DNA of 64,000 nucleotides from an uncultured Rhizobium sp. (GCA_945952315.1 CAMFIE010000017.1:20340-84339); one strand, 5' to 3'; shown: positions 9,684 through 18,146, counted from the stretch's first letter. Numbers and translations are program-made. The notes: generated by a model not told the origin, from the letters alone.

Positions 9684-9705
9684 TCTCTTTTGCCTCCCGA
9701 GCATG

Positions 9706-9733
9706 AAAAAAGCCGCCCTTTGAGGCGGCTTTT
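9706..9733. terminator. Bidirectional terminator between LysR gene and ramA
   Basis: The hairpin is GCCGCC-CTTTGA-GGCGGC, flanked by a run of A on the left and TTTT on the right. It can therefore stop transcription from both convergent genes. Confidence 0.85.
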
Positions 9734-9739
9734 CTGGTT

Positions 9740-11785
9740 TCAGTCGCGGCTGCGGCGGCGGCGACGGCCTGCGCCGTCTCCGCCTGACTCATCGGAAAGC
9801 ACCTTGCGTTCCGGCAGCGTCACGACGCTGGCGAGGTTCGGGAAGGCATCCACCTTGTTCGGCATGGCCATCGCATTGACGAAGAGCTGCTGGAAATTCG
9901 GCTCCAGCGCGGTTTCGATCTTCTCGATGCGGGTCACCGTTTCCTCGATCTCGCGGCGGTGGTCGCGGTTCAGAAGCGCCATCAACGCACCGGTGCCTGC
10001 CGCATTGCCGACCGCCTTCACTTCGGCAAGGTCGCAATCCGGGATCAGGCCGAGCACCATCGCGTATTTCGGATCGATGAACGAACCGAAGGCGCCTGCG
10101 AAGCGGATCGTATCGACCGTTTCGACGCCCTGTTTTTCCATCAACAGCTTGATGCCCGCATAAAGGGCAGCCTTCGCAAGCTGGATCGCGCGCACGTCAT
10201 TCTGCGTAACCGTGATCCGCGGCTCGCCATCGCGCAGCAGATAGGAGAAGGTGCGGCCATTCGGAAGGATGCGGTGGCTCTTTGCCGCCATCGCGCCATC
10301 GATCATGCCGTCTTCGGAAATGATGCCGGAGAGATACATTTCTGCGACCACTTCGATGATCGCCGAACCGCAGATGCCGGTGACGCCGACAGCGCCAGCG
10401 GCTTCCTCGAAGCCTTCCTCGTCCGACCACATGTCCACGCCGATGACCCGGAAGCGCGGTTCCAGCGATTCGGGGTTGATGCGCACGCGCTCGATTGCGC
10501 CGGGGGCCGCACGCTGGCCTGCGGAAATTTCCGCGCCTTCAAAGGCCGGGCCGGTGGGCGAGGAGGCGGCAACGACGCGGTTCGAATTGCCCAGGATGAT
10601 TTCGGCATTGGTGCCGACATCCACCAGCAGCATCATCTTGTCCTGACGATACGGCCCTTCGGAAAGGGTTGCACCGGCGGCATCCGCGCCCACATGGCCC
10701 GCGATGCAGGGGAGCATGTAGACGCGCGCGCCCTTGTTGACATCGATGCCGATATCCTGTGCCCAGTATTGCAGGGCACCGGAAACGGCGAGCGCAAACG
10801 GGGCCTGGCCCAGTTCCGTCGGGTCAATGCCGAGGAACAGGTGATGCATGATCGGATTGGCGACGAAGACCGAATCGAGAATGTCGTCGCGGTTCACGTT
10901 GCCCTCGGCGCAGACCTTGCCGATCAGCTCGTTGATCGCCTCGCGCACGGCCTTGGTCATCGCCTCGCGGCCATCCGGGTTCATCATCACGTAGGAAACG
11001 CGGCTCATCAGGTCTTCGCCGAAGCGGATCTGCGGGTTCGACGTGCCCGAGGAACCGACGATGCGGCCCGAAAGCAGCGATACGAGATGCATCGCAATCG
11101 TGGTGGAGCCGATATCGCAGGCAATACCATAGGCCTCGTTCTTGAGACCCGGCCACAGGCCGACGATGAAGGGACGGGAGCTGTCCATGTCCTTGTGGAT
11201 CGCGGCCGTCACACCCCATTCGCCCTTGCGCAGGATGGATTGGACCTGCGGTATGAGATGCGGCGCGATCAGCAGGTCCTTGAAACCCCAGTCCTTTTCC
11301 AGAACGGCCTTCAGCCGGTCGAGATCGCCGAGCGGCTTGTGCATGTCCGGCTCTTCCACTTCGACGAAGCAGAGCTGGACGGCGGCCTTGCGCTCTATCA
11401 CCCGGTCGGTTGCGGCCTTGCGCACCACCTGGGCATTGACCACCGTATCCTGCGGCACGTCGACGACGAGGTCACCGAGAATCTGTGCCGAGCAGGAAAG
11501 ACGACGCCCCTCGGGCAGACCGCGCACGCGGTCATAGCGCTCTTCCTTCGGACCGATGGGCGAAATATGGTCGTTGGACGAGATAATCTGGTGCTTGGCG
11601 AAATTGCCTTCCTGCACGGTAATCTGGCAGCGGCCACAGGTGGCGCGCCCGCCACACACGCTTTCCACATATACACCCAGCTGCCGCGCGGCATCCAGAA
11701 CCGGCGTTCCCACCGGGAAGCGTCCACGCTTGCCCGAAGGCATGAACAGCACAAGGGCGTCTTTTTCTGCGGTCTCGGTCATCAT
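9740..11785 (-). CDS. RamA-like corrinoid reductive activator (ASKHA/DUF4445 ferredoxin protein)
   Basis: This protein of about 681 residues reactivates corrinoid proteins by ATP-dependent reduction of inactive Co(II). The N-terminal 2Fe-2S ferredoxin domain has the cysteine pattern C44-x5-C50-x2-C53 (CGGRATCGRC), with a fourth Cys near residue 100. An ASKHA ATPase-type domain follows, with CDIGSTTIAMHL and LLVDVGTNAEI phosphate-binding motifs. The C-terminus is basic (GRRRRRSRD). The ATG at 11785 is one codon inside a possible GTG start. It lies downstream of the methyl-THF:corrinoid methyltransferase and serves the corrinoid protein encoded at 15365-16066. Confidence 0.85.
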   Translation of the reverse strand: MMTETAEKDALVLFMPSGKRGRFPVGTPVLDAARQLGVYVESVCGGRATCGRCQITVQEGNFAKHQIISSNDHISPIGPKEERYDRVRGLPEGRRLSCSAQILGDLVVDVPQDTVVNAQVVRKAATDRVIERKAAVQLCFVEVEEPDMHKPLGDLDRLKAVLEKDWGFKDLLIAPHLIPQVQSILRKGEWGVTAAIHKDMDSSRPFIVGLWPGLKNEAYGIACDIGSTTIAMHLVSLLSGRIVGSSGTSNPQIRFGEDLMSRVSYVMMNPDGREAMTKAVREAINELIGKVCAEGNVNRDDILDSVFVANPIMHHLFLGIDPTELGQAPFALAVSGALQYWAQDIGIDVNKGARVYMLPCIAGHVGADAAGATLSEGPYRQDKMMLLVDVGTNAEIILGNSNRVVAASSPTGPAFEGAEISAGQRAAPGAIERVRINPESLEPRFRVIGVDMWSDEEGFEEAAGAVGVTGICGSAIIEVVAEMYLSGIISEDGMIDGAMAAKSHRILPNGRTFSYLLRDGEPRITVTQNDVRAIQLAKAALYAGIKLLMEKQGVETVDTIRFAGAFGSFIDPKYAMVLGLIPDCDLAEVKAVGNAAGTGALMALLNRDHRREIEETVTRIEKIETALEPNFQQLFVNAMAMPNKVDAFPNLASVVTLPERKVLSDESGGDGAGRRRRRSRD

Positions 11786-11887
11786 CACATCCGTGTTTGT
11801 CGCGGAACGAAGTCTCTGAAGAAACTATTGTTTCTGCGATAGTGCAACAAGAGCAATTTTGACAATTGCCAATTTCCGACATGCAAA

Positions 11888-11909
11888 GACCACCCTCGAA
11901 AGGGTGGTC
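11888..11909. terminator. Hairpin upstream of ramA
   Basis: A perfect 9-bp stem, GACCACCCT-CGAA-AGGGTGGTC, lies between the methyltransferase gene and ramA. On the minus strand it is followed only by TTTGC, so it may be a weak terminator or RNA stabiliser rather than a full stop. On the plus strand a T-run follows a few bases later. Confidence 0.55.
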
Positions 11910-11948
11910 CGGATTTTTGGTTCTGTAGGGCGGATCGATCGGGTTTTA

Positions 11949-12068
11949 CCCCCTCATCCGCCTGCCGGCACCTTCTCCCCGACGGGGAGAAGGGACAAGA
12001 GGCGATACCACTTGCTCCCGCCTCTCCCCGGCGGGGAGAGGGTGGCGCGAATGCGCCGGGTGAGGGGG
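11949..12068 (+). repeat. Intergenic palindromic mosaic repeat, copy A
   Basis: A 120-base element is bounded by CCCCCTCA and its complement TGAGGGGG. It contains two inner hairpins, CTTCTCCCCG...CGGGGAGAAG and CTCTCCCCGGCGGGGAGAG. It is the same repeat type as the two copies inside cobN (35455-35571 and 36463-36579) and has the same orientation. It resembles the mosaic intergenic elements (RIME-like) known from rhizobia. Here it sits harmlessly between two genes. Confidence 0.85.
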
Positions 12069-12098
12069 CGGCACAGCACACAGCCCCCGCGTCAACCC

Positions 12099-13067
12099 TT
12101 ACTCGGCCTTGGCACCAGCGCCAGCGCGGGCAGCGCGGCCGCCGCGACGGCCACCAGCCGGAGCGGGAGCGGCGGTTGCAGCCGGAGCACCGGCGGCATG
12201 GGCTGCCGGGTTGTGGTCGCGATAGGTCATGATCCAGTTGGTGCAGTTCGCATCCGTGCCGTTCAGGACGTTAGCAGCGCGAACCGCTTCCATTTCCTGC
12301 GGACGGCAGGGGTTCATGATGGCGGAGGTCATGCCGGCGCCGATAACCATCGGAATGAAGCCGGCATTGATGCCGTGGCGGTGCGGCAGGCCGAAGGAGA
12401 TGTTGGAGAGGCCGCAGGTGGTGTTCACCTTCAGCTCTTCACGCAGACGGCGCAGCAGCGCGAAAACCTGACGGCCTGCATCGCCCAGCGCGCCAATCGG
12501 CATCACGAGCGGATCAACCACGATGTCATGCGACTTGATGCCGTAATCGGCAGCGCGTTCCACGATCTTCTTGGCAACGGCGAAACGCACGTCCGGATCC
12601 ATGGAAATGCCGGTTTCGTCGTTCGAGATCGCAACGACCGGAACATTGTACTTGGCGCAGAGCGGCAGGATGGCTTCGAGCTTTTCCTCTTCGCCGGTCA
12701 CCGAGTTGACGAGCGGCCGGCCCTTGGCAACCTTCAGCGCGGCTTCGATAGCGCCGGTCACCGAGCTGTCGATCGCGAGCGGCACGTCGACGAGGCCCTG
12801 AACGATTTCGAGCGTCTTGACCAGCAGGCCCGGCTCGGTTTCGTTCGGGTTCACCGAGGTCACACCGGCATTGACGTCCAGCATGGTGGCGCCAGCAGCA
12901 ACCTGCTCGAGCGCGTCCTTCTTGACGGTTTCGAAGTTGCCTTCGATCATTTCGGCGGCAAGCTTCTTGCGGCCGGTCGGGTTGATGCGCTCGCCGATAA
13001 CGCAGAACGGCTGGTCAAAGCCGATGATGATTTCGCGAGTGGCGGATGCAACGATTGTGCGCGTCAT
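12099..13067 (-). CDS. Methyl-THF:corrinoid methyltransferase (pterin-binding family)
   Basis: This is a 322-residue pterin-binding TIM-barrel protein of the MtrH/AcsE/MetH pterin-domain class. It has the family signature VIGERINPTGRKKL and the conserved ATMLDVNAG, PLAIDSS and NTTCGLSNISFGLP segments. Its expected role is to move the methyl group from the corrinoid protein to tetrahydrofolate. It ends in an Ala/Gly/Arg-rich low-complexity tail of about 45 residues that is absent from the catalytic fold. The start ATG at 13067 lies 13 bases after the MetF-like gene, so the two are co-transcribed. Confidence 0.88.
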   Translation of the reverse strand: MTRTIVASATREIIIGFDQPFCVIGERINPTGRKKLAAEMIEGNFETVKKDALEQVAAGATMLDVNAGVTSVNPNETEPGLLVKTLEIVQGLVDVPLAIDSSVTGAIEAALKVAKGRPLVNSVTGEEEKLEAILPLCAKYNVPVVAISNDETGISMDPDVRFAVAKKIVERAADYGIKSHDIVVDPLVMPIGALGDAGRQVFALLRRLREELKVNTTCGLSNISFGLPHRHGINAGFIPMVIGAGMTSAIMNPCRPQEMEAVRAANVLNGTDANCTNWIMTYRDHNPAAHAAGAPAATAAPAPAGGRRGGRAARAGAGAKAE

Positions 13068-13080
13068 GTGAAGTCTATCC

Positions 13081-13950
13081 TTAGTGAGAGGCTGCCATTG
13101 CGGACGTCTGCATGGAGTTCTTACCCCACGAGCCACGTTCCACAAGCCATTCGGACGATTTTTTCAGGCCGCCGAACGGGAAAATATGAATCTGCTGGAT
13201 CGGGCCAGCCGGATTGGCGGCAAACTGCTTTTCGATCGGGCCGACGATCTCTTCCGGATCATGGCCGACGGCAAGAGCGGTCAGCGACATGGCGTTCTTC
13301 TTCAGGAAGGAGATCGAGTTGCCGACGCCGCACATGGCGGCATATTTGATCAGCGTGGTGATCTTGGCAGGGCCTGCAATGCCGAGGTGAACCGGCAGCT
13401 CGATGCCATGCGCCTTCAGGCCTTCAGCCCAGGTGATGAACTTCTTCGGGTCAAAGCCGAACTGGGTGACGATGCGCACATTGACGCCCGTTGCCTTTGC
13501 CCATTCCTGCTTCTGCTTCAGCGCTTCGATGGCGGTCGCATCGGAGAAATCCGGGCTGCCTTCCGGGTGGCCTGCCACGCCGATATGGGTGATGCCATTG
13601 CCTTCGAAAAAGCCGGTCTTCAGCACTTCCATGGTGGAGCCGAATTCGCCAGCCTGCTTTTCCAGACCGCCGCCGATGACGAGCACGTCATGAACGCCAG
13701 CTTCGGAAACGGTGCGCTTGATGCGGTCTTCGAGCGCGGCCTTCGTGGTCAGGCGGCGGGAGGCGAAATGCGGAACCGGTGTGTAGCCCAGGCTCTTCAC
13801 GCGTTTTGCGGCGGCGACCAGCATGTCGGTCGGATCGGTGCCGATATCGGTAATGTAGACGCGGCTGCCAGCGGGGAAGAGGCCGGGCAGATCAGCGGAT
13901 TCAATCGCCTGCTTCGGCGCGACTTCGATAGAAGCGGGAATCTTTGCCAT
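13081..13950 (-). CDS. MetF-like methylenetetrahydrofolate reductase
   Basis: This 289-residue protein of the MetF fold (FAD/folate TIM barrel) shows a GSRVYITDIG start region, PHFASRRL, LVIGGGLE, HIGVAGHPEGSPD and RIVTQFGFDP. The Gln-Phe pair near the C-terminal third matches the MetF pattern. Beside a methyl-THF-forming enzyme it probably runs towards oxidation of methyl-THF to methylene-THF, passing methyl carbon into C1 metabolism. The C-terminus (GSWGKNSMQTSAMAASH) is short. It is co-transcribed with the small gene upstream and the methyltransferase downstream. Confidence 0.85.
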   Translation of the reverse strand: MAKIPASIEVAPKQAIESADLPGLFPAGSRVYITDIGTDPTDMLVAAAKRVKSLGYTPVPHFASRRLTTKAALEDRIKRTVSEAGVHDVLVIGGGLEKQAGEFGSTMEVLKTGFFEGNGITHIGVAGHPEGSPDFSDATAIEALKQKQEWAKATGVNVRIVTQFGFDPKKFITWAEGLKAHGIELPVHLGIAGPAKITTLIKYAAMCGVGNSISFLKKNAMSLTALAVGHDPEEIVGPIEKQFAANPAGPIQQIHIFPFGGLKKSSEWLVERGSWGKNSMQTSAMAASH

Positions 13951-13976
13951 GGTTATGGGTTTCCTTGGGGAAGTTA

Positions 13977-14276
13977 TTACTGTTCGCGTCCACCGGCCTT
14001 GACCAGCGCCACAAGGCGATCCCGGTCATAGGCGGCTTCGAGTTCCGCTGCGGCCTTGTCTGCTTCCGCTTCCAGATCGTCTGAAACGGCTACAGGGTCG
14101 GCCTTGCGCCATTCGGCGAGATAGTCATCGGTTTCCGCCGCGCCGGTGCGCATCGCACACATGTCGATGGCCTCCGTGAAGCGCAGCGAAAGCTCCCGCT
14201 TTGCCGTGGCGCGGCCCTTCTTGACGATCACTTGTGCCGGGATATCCCGCCAGTAAACGATAATGCGGTCCGCCAT
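13977..14276 (-). CDS. Small Virulence_fact-domain protein
   Basis: This is a 99-residue protein beginning MADRIIVYWRDIPAQVIVKKG, which matches the small family annotated as virulence factor. The family occurs beside MetF-like and corrinoid methyltransferase genes. The ATG at 14276 is preceded by a GGAGAG ribosome site; the open frame further upstream is not needed. The C-terminal half is acidic and helical. The biochemical role is unknown, but its position at the head of the MetF-like/methyltransferase operon argues for a role in methyl transfer rather than virulence. Confidence 0.75.
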   Translation of the reverse strand: MADRIIVYWRDIPAQVIVKKGRATAKRELSLRFTEAIDMCAMRTGAAETDDYLAEWRKADPVAVSDDLEAEADKAAAELEAAYDRDRLVALVKAGGREQ

Positions 14277-14380
14277 GGTTTTCTCTCCTCGTGTGGAAGG
14301 CACATTGCACCGGAGCGGTCCTGCAGACTTCGCTTTTGACGACGTCAGTCGTCGCGAAAAACGACGCCGTCCGAATTTTT

Positions 14381-14402
14381 GTCGCAATAAAGGGATTGCG
14401 AC
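14381..14402. promoter_or_regulatory. 22-bp palindromic operator candidate, site 1
   Basis: The perfect inverted repeat GTCGCAAT, six bases, ATTGCGAC lies 105 bases upstream of the Virulence_fact/MetF-like/methyltransferase operon. The same arms and spacing recur at 29900-29921, with one mismatch, upstream of the ABC transporter. TGTCGC half-sites are typical of AraC-type regulators with a GATase-like domain (ArgR/GbdR class), but no such gene is in the window. Confidence 0.65.
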
Positions 14403-14464
14403 GCGATTGTTCTCAAACCGGCGTCAAGGCGCGGGTTGCTGATCGTCAAATTGCGTCAGGGCGG

Positions 14465-15088
14465 TTATGCGCGAGCGGCAGCCAGTAATTCGGTTTCCAG
14501 ATCGCCATAGCCGGTGAAGCGGTATTCGTAGGCAAGGCCGAGATAATCGGCGGCAGCCTTTGCCTTTTCCTGCAGGGCCTCGTCTTCCATCTGCGAGAGA
14601 TAGACGACCTTCGTGTAGTTCGAAAAATACATGTCCTTGAGCTGCGGATGCCGGTCCAGCCCCAGCGGCTCGATCACGAAAGCCTCGAACTGGCGGGCGA
14701 GGAAATCCGTGAGGAAAAAGGCGGTAATGTCGTCTTCATAGGTGCGGGCAAAGGCTTCGTTTCCGGCAAAGAAGGAATAGCAATGCGGGCCGGAGAGGCG
14801 CTCCACGCCTTCTTCGGCGATCACCTTGTCCAGCATGCCGCCGGTGCCGCAATCCGCATAGGCAATGAAGATTCGCGTGGCACCCTTTTCCCGCGCCTCG
14901 GCAATGGCAGCCTTGACGCCCGGCGCGATTCGCTCCGGATGCGCATGCCAGATGGCGGGCAGGCAGGAAAGCTCGATATGATCGAGCCCGTTCATCTTGT
15001 TGATGGCAATGATCTCGCGCGCAATCGCACCGCAGGCGATCACGTGAACCTTTTCCGTCTCCGGGCGTTGGTCAATGGAAGCGGACAT
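14465..15088 (-). CDS. DUF1638-type protein
   Basis: This is a 207-residue soluble protein, from the ATG at 15088 preceded by AGGAGAGG. It shows VIACGAIAREI, SCLPAIWHAHPERI, FIAYADCGTGGMLD and HCYSFFAG, with several conserved-looking Cys and His residues that could bind a metal. The pattern fits DUF1638, a family found beside corrinoid methyltransferase genes in methanogens and bacteria. Its role is unknown. A plausible one is a chaperone or carrier in corrinoid protein maturation. It faces the entericidin-like gene across 46 bases. Confidence 0.78.
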   Translation of the reverse strand: MSASIDQRPETEKVHVIACGAIAREIIAINKMNGLDHIELSCLPAIWHAHPERIAPGVKAAIAEAREKGATRIFIAYADCGTGGMLDKVIAEEGVERLSGPHCYSFFAGNEAFARTYEDDITAFFLTDFLARQFEAFVIEPLGLDRHPQLKDMYFSNYTKVVYLSQMEDEALQEKAKAAADYLGLAYEYRFTGYGDLETELLAAARA

Positions 15089-15134
15089 TTCCTGCCTCTC
15101 CTTATCGTTTTCCATCACGCGAAGGGCTCCCGCC

Positions 15135-15293
15135 ATGAACAGAACCAAGCTTGTTTCAGTCACCGCAGCGCTGGTTTCGATGCTGCTTCTTTCCGCCTGC
15201 GCCAACACCATCCGCGGGGTAGGGCAGGATACGGCCAATGCCGTCGATGCGACACAGTCCGCCGGGCACAAGGTGCAGCGCGCCGCCCGCTAA
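15135..15293 (+). CDS. Entericidin-like small lipoprotein
   Basis: This 52-residue lipoprotein has a basic start MNRTK, a hydrophobic stretch and the lipobox LLLSAC, so lipidation is predicted at the Cys. It continues NTIRGVGQDTANAVDATQSAG, the hallmark of the entericidin A/B family. Such proteins sit in the cell envelope and are induced by stress or stationary phase in other bacteria. It is the only plus-strand gene inside the minus-strand methyl-transfer cluster. Confidence 0.85.
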   Translation: MNRTKLVSVTAALVSMLLLSACANTIRGVGQDTANAVDATQSAGHKVQRAAR

Positions 15294-15309
15294 TCATCAA
15301 ATGGCAACG

Positions 15310-15344
15310 AAAAAGCGGCCGCACCAGGGGTGACGGCCGCTTTT
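15310..15344. terminator. Bidirectional terminator
   Basis: AAAAAGCGGCCG and CGGCCGCTTTT pair across a 12-base loop between the convergent entericidin-like and corrinoid-protein genes. A-rich and T-rich flanks fit termination in both directions. Confidence 0.85.
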
Positions 15345-15364
15345 CATAGCTTTGCGTCAGGCAA

Positions 15365-16066
15365 TCAGGCGCCAGCGGCCATCTGGTTATGCTTACGCTT
15401 GATGTATTCCTTGGCGGTTTCCACGGCAACGGCCGCGTCACGGCAGTAAGCGTCAGCGCCCACGGCCTTGCCGAATTCCTCGTTCAGCGGCGCGCCACCG
15501 ACAAGCACGATAAAGTCATCGCGCAGGCCCTTTTCCTTCATGGTGTCGATAACGACCTTCATGTAGGGCATGGTGGTGGTCAGCAGTGCCGACATGCCGA
15601 GGATATCCGGCTTTTCGCGCTCGAGAGCGTCGAGATAGTTTTCAACCGGGTTGTTGATGCCGAGGTCGACCACGTCGAAGCCAGCGCCTTCCATCATCAT
15701 GCCAACGAGGTTCTTGCCGATGTCGTGGATGTCGCCCTTCACGGTGCCGATCACCATCTTGCCGAGCTTCGGAGCGCCGGTTGCGGCGAGCAGCGGACGC
15801 AGGATGGCCATGCCGGCCTTCATCGCGTTTGCGGAAAGCAGAACTTCCGGCACGAACAGGATGCCGTCACGGAAGTCGACGCCGACGATGCGCATGCCTT
15901 CGACGAGAGCCTGGGTCAGGACATCGTAGGGAGCCCAGCCGCGATCCAGCAGGATCTGCGTGGCTTCTTCGATTTCTTCCTTCAGACCGTCATACAGGTC
16001 GTCGTGCATCTGCTGCACGAGTTCTTCGTCAGAAAGGTCTGCGAGAATGATTTCATCGTCGGACAT
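15365..16066 (-). CDS. Corrinoid protein (MttC/MtgC type, B12-binding)
   Basis: This 233-residue protein has an N-terminal helical B12-cap domain (residues 1-90) and a C-terminal Rossmann-like cobalamin-binding domain. The cobalt-ligand motif is GDIHDIGKN, followed by the expected MSALLTTTMPYMK and LVGGAPLNEEFGKAVGADAY. It is the methyl carrier between the MttB-family enzyme at 16462-18045 and the methyl-THF methyltransferase at 12099. It is transcribed divergently from mttB across a 395-base regulatory region. Confidence 0.9.
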   Translation of the reverse strand: MSDDEIILADLSDEELVQQMHDDLYDGLKEEIEEATQILLDRGWAPYDVLTQALVEGMRIVGVDFRDGILFVPEVLLSANAMKAGMAILRPLLAATGAPKLGKMVIGTVKGDIHDIGKNLVGMMMEGAGFDVVDLGINNPVENYLDALEREKPDILGMSALLTTTMPYMKVVIDTMKEKGLRDDFIVLVGGAPLNEEFGKAVGADAYCRDAAVAVETAKEYIKRKHNQMAAGA

Positions 16067-16249
16067 GTTTGGCTTCCCAGTTAAGAGCGATGCGAATGGC
16101 TATATCAGATAGACCGATACAAGCAAAGAAGGGTTAAGATGAACCGTGGTGCTTGGCAAGCGCCTGAAATCGCACGACGCGATTCAATTCAATCCTCCGA
16201 TGGCAGGAGATTAGGACGCCCGGGGGCAAAAACTCTTTTCGATAGCGAC

Positions 16250-16271
16250 GTTGCAGGCCGCAAAAAGCGAC
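16250..16271. promoter_or_regulatory. Degenerate 22-bp operator candidate, site 3
   Basis: GTTGCA, ten bases, AGCGAC differs from the core GTCGCA-N10-TGCGAC of sites 1 and 2 by one base in each arm. It lies between the corrinoid-protein and mttB starts, where a shared regulator would be expected. On its own the match is weak. Confidence 0.35.
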
Positions 16272-16415
16272 CACCCCTGAATTTGCCGAAAAGCCCTGTT
16301 GCGCCGGGCATTCAGAAAGCGGCATGAAACGACGTAATGTCTGGACTAGAGAAATCCGTGGCGCATTAAGGAATGTTCCAAATGCGAATTCCGATAGCAT
16401 GTGCGTCATCAACAG

Positions 16416-16445
16416 GGCATCCTGCTTTCTTCTACGCAGGATGCC
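16416..16445 (+). promoter_or_regulatory. Leader hairpin before the MttB-family gene
   Basis: GGCATCCTGC and GCAGGATGCC form a perfect 10-bp stem with a 10-base pyrimidine-rich loop. It ends about 10 bases before the ribosome site of the gene starting at 16462. No T-run follows, so it is not a standard terminator. Confidence 0.5.
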
Positions 16446-16461
16446 GAAGCTTTGAGGAAGC

Positions 16462-18045
16462 ATGATGAACGATACGATTGAGAACACGGGCGCTGCCGCT
16501 GATGCCGCTCCCCGCCGTGGCCGCAATGAAGGCCGTGGTGCCGCAGCACGTCGCGCCTCGCGCACCGGTGGCGGTCCTGGCCCCTCGATGCCCTATATCC
16601 AGCGCAAGATCCCGGTTTACGAAGTGCTGGACGAAGAGGCGCTGCAGCTGATCGAGCGCAATGCGGATATCGTTCTCGAAGAAATCGGCATCGAGTTCCG
16701 CGACGACGCCGAAGCGCTGGCGCTGTGGAAGGCGGCCGGTGCGGATGTGCGCGGCGAGCGCGTGCATTTCCCGAAGGGTCTGTGCCGCGAACTGCTCAAG
16801 ACCGCTCCCTCCGTCTTCACCCAGCATGCGCGCAACCCGGCCCGCAACGTGCAGATCGGCGGCAATGCCACCGTTTTCGCACCGGTTTACGGCCCGCCCT
16901 TCGTGCGCGACCTGGAAGGCAACCGCCGCTATGCGACCATCGAGGACTTCCGCAATTTCGTGAAGCTCGCCTACATGGCGCCGTCGCTGCACCACTCGGG
17001 CGGCACGGTCTGCGAGCCGGTCGATATCCCGGTGAACAAGCGTCACCTCGACATGGTCTACAGCCATATCAAGCTGTCCGACAAGCCGTTCATGGGTTCG
17101 GTCACCGCGCCGGAACGCGCCGAAGACACGATCGCCATGTGCAAGATCCTGTTCGGTGACGACTTTGTCGAAAACAACACCGTGACGGTGAACCTGATCA
17201 ACGCCAACTCGCCGATGGTTTTCGATGAAACCATGCTGGGTGCGGCCAAGGTCTATGCCCGGCACAACCAGGCCTGCGTGCTTTCGCCCTTCATTCTCTC
17301 CGGCGCGATGAGCCCGGTGACGATTGTCGGCACGCTGACGCAGATCCTGGCTGAAGTTCTCGCCGGTGCGGCCTTCACCCAGCTGATCCGCAAGGGCGCG
17401 CCGGTGCTGTTCGGCACCTTTGCGGCTTCGATCTCGATGCAGTCGGGTGCGCCGACCTTCGGCACGCCGGAACCGTCGCTGGTGTCCTATGGTGCAGCCC
17501 AGCTCGCCCGCCGTCTCGGCCTTCCGTTCCGTACCGGTGGTTCGCTCTGCGGCTCCAAGGTTCCGGATGCGCAGGCCGCCCATGAATCGGCTGCAACGCT
17601 GAACATGACGCTGCTCGCCGGCACCAACTTTGCGCTGCATTCCGCCGGCTGGCTGGAAGGCGGTCTGGTCTCGTCCTACGAGAAGTTCATGATCGACCAG
17701 GACCAGCTCGGCATGATGCAGAAGATGGCGATGGGCGTGGATACTTCGGTGGAAGCACAGGCCATGGATGCGATCCGCGAAGTGGGTCCGGGCAGCCACT
17801 ATCTCGGCTGCGCGCACACGCAGGCAAACTTCCAGTCTGCCTTCTATCGCTCGCCGCTCGCCGACAACAATTCCTTCGAACAGTGGGAAGTGGAAGGCGC
17901 AAAGCGGATCGAAGAGCGTGCGAACGCCCTTTGCCGCAGCTGGCTCGAATCCTACGAAGCACCCTATCTCGATCCGGCGATCGACGAGGCGCTGCTCGAA
18001 TTCATCGCCAAGCGCAAGGACTCCATGCCGGACGCGTTCTCCTGA
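16462..18045 (+). CDS. MttB-superfamily (trimethylamine/glycine-betaine-type) methyltransferase
   Basis: This is a 527-residue TIM-barrel enzyme of the MttB superfamily. It takes a methyl group from a quaternary or tertiary amine and loads it on the corrinoid protein. Motifs include IVLEEIGIEF near the start, GSVTAPERAEDT, FTQLIRKGAPVLFGTF and PEPSLVSYGAAQLARRLGLP. There is no in-frame amber codon, so it is a non-pyrrolysine member, as in glycine-betaine and related betaine methyltransferases. The exact substrate cannot be read from the sequence. The N-terminus has a basic Ala/Arg/Gly stretch. The start is ATG 16462 or 16465 after GAGGAAG. Confidence 0.88.
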   Translation: MMNDTIENTGAAADAAPRRGRNEGRGAAARRASRTGGGPGPSMPYIQRKIPVYEVLDEEALQLIERNADIVLEEIGIEFRDDAEALALWKAAGADVRGERVHFPKGLCRELLKTAPSVFTQHARNPARNVQIGGNATVFAPVYGPPFVRDLEGNRRYATIEDFRNFVKLAYMAPSLHHSGGTVCEPVDIPVNKRHLDMVYSHIKLSDKPFMGSVTAPERAEDTIAMCKILFGDDFVENNTVTVNLINANSPMVFDETMLGAAKVYARHNQACVLSPFILSGAMSPVTIVGTLTQILAEVLAGAAFTQLIRKGAPVLFGTFAASISMQSGAPTFGTPEPSLVSYGAAQLARRLGLPFRTGGSLCGSKVPDAQAAHESAATLNMTLLAGTNFALHSAGWLEGGLVSSYEKFMIDQDQLGMMQKMAMGVDTSVEAQAMDAIREVGPGSHYLGCAHTQANFQSAFYRSPLADNNSFEQWEVEGAKRIEERANALCRSWLESYEAPYLDPAIDEALLEFIAKRKDSMPDAFS

Positions 18046-18146
18046 AGAGAGCCCGACCCCGCCAGGGAGCAAGGCGGAGCACGGCAGGTGGCCAACCTTA
18101 TCCAGAAAGAGGTCTGGCGCCCCCACTACGAATATAAGGGCCCGCG

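Larger units (their letters stand above)
16067..16461. promoter_or_regulatory. Divergent control region of the corrinoid-protein and MttB-family genes
   Basis: This 395-base region has no convincing gene. It holds a degenerate copy of the 22-bp palindrome at 16250-16271 and a small inverted repeat AATCGC-ACGAC-GCGATT near 16168. A perfect 10-bp stem lies at 16416-16445, just before the mttB ribosome site GAGGAAG. Both flanking promoters must lie here. Confidence 0.6.

Noticed and set aside
9959..11842. 627-codon plus-strand ORF opposite the RamA-like gene
   Set aside because: It is the antisense shadow of the ramA-like gene; the His/Arg/Asp-rich translation has no motifs, while the minus strand has a full ferredoxin-ASKHA protein.
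16462..18045. Pyrrolysine-dependent trimethylamine methyltransferase
   Set aside because: There is no in-frame TAG in the gene and no pyl genes nearby, so it is a non-pyrrolysine MttB homologue.
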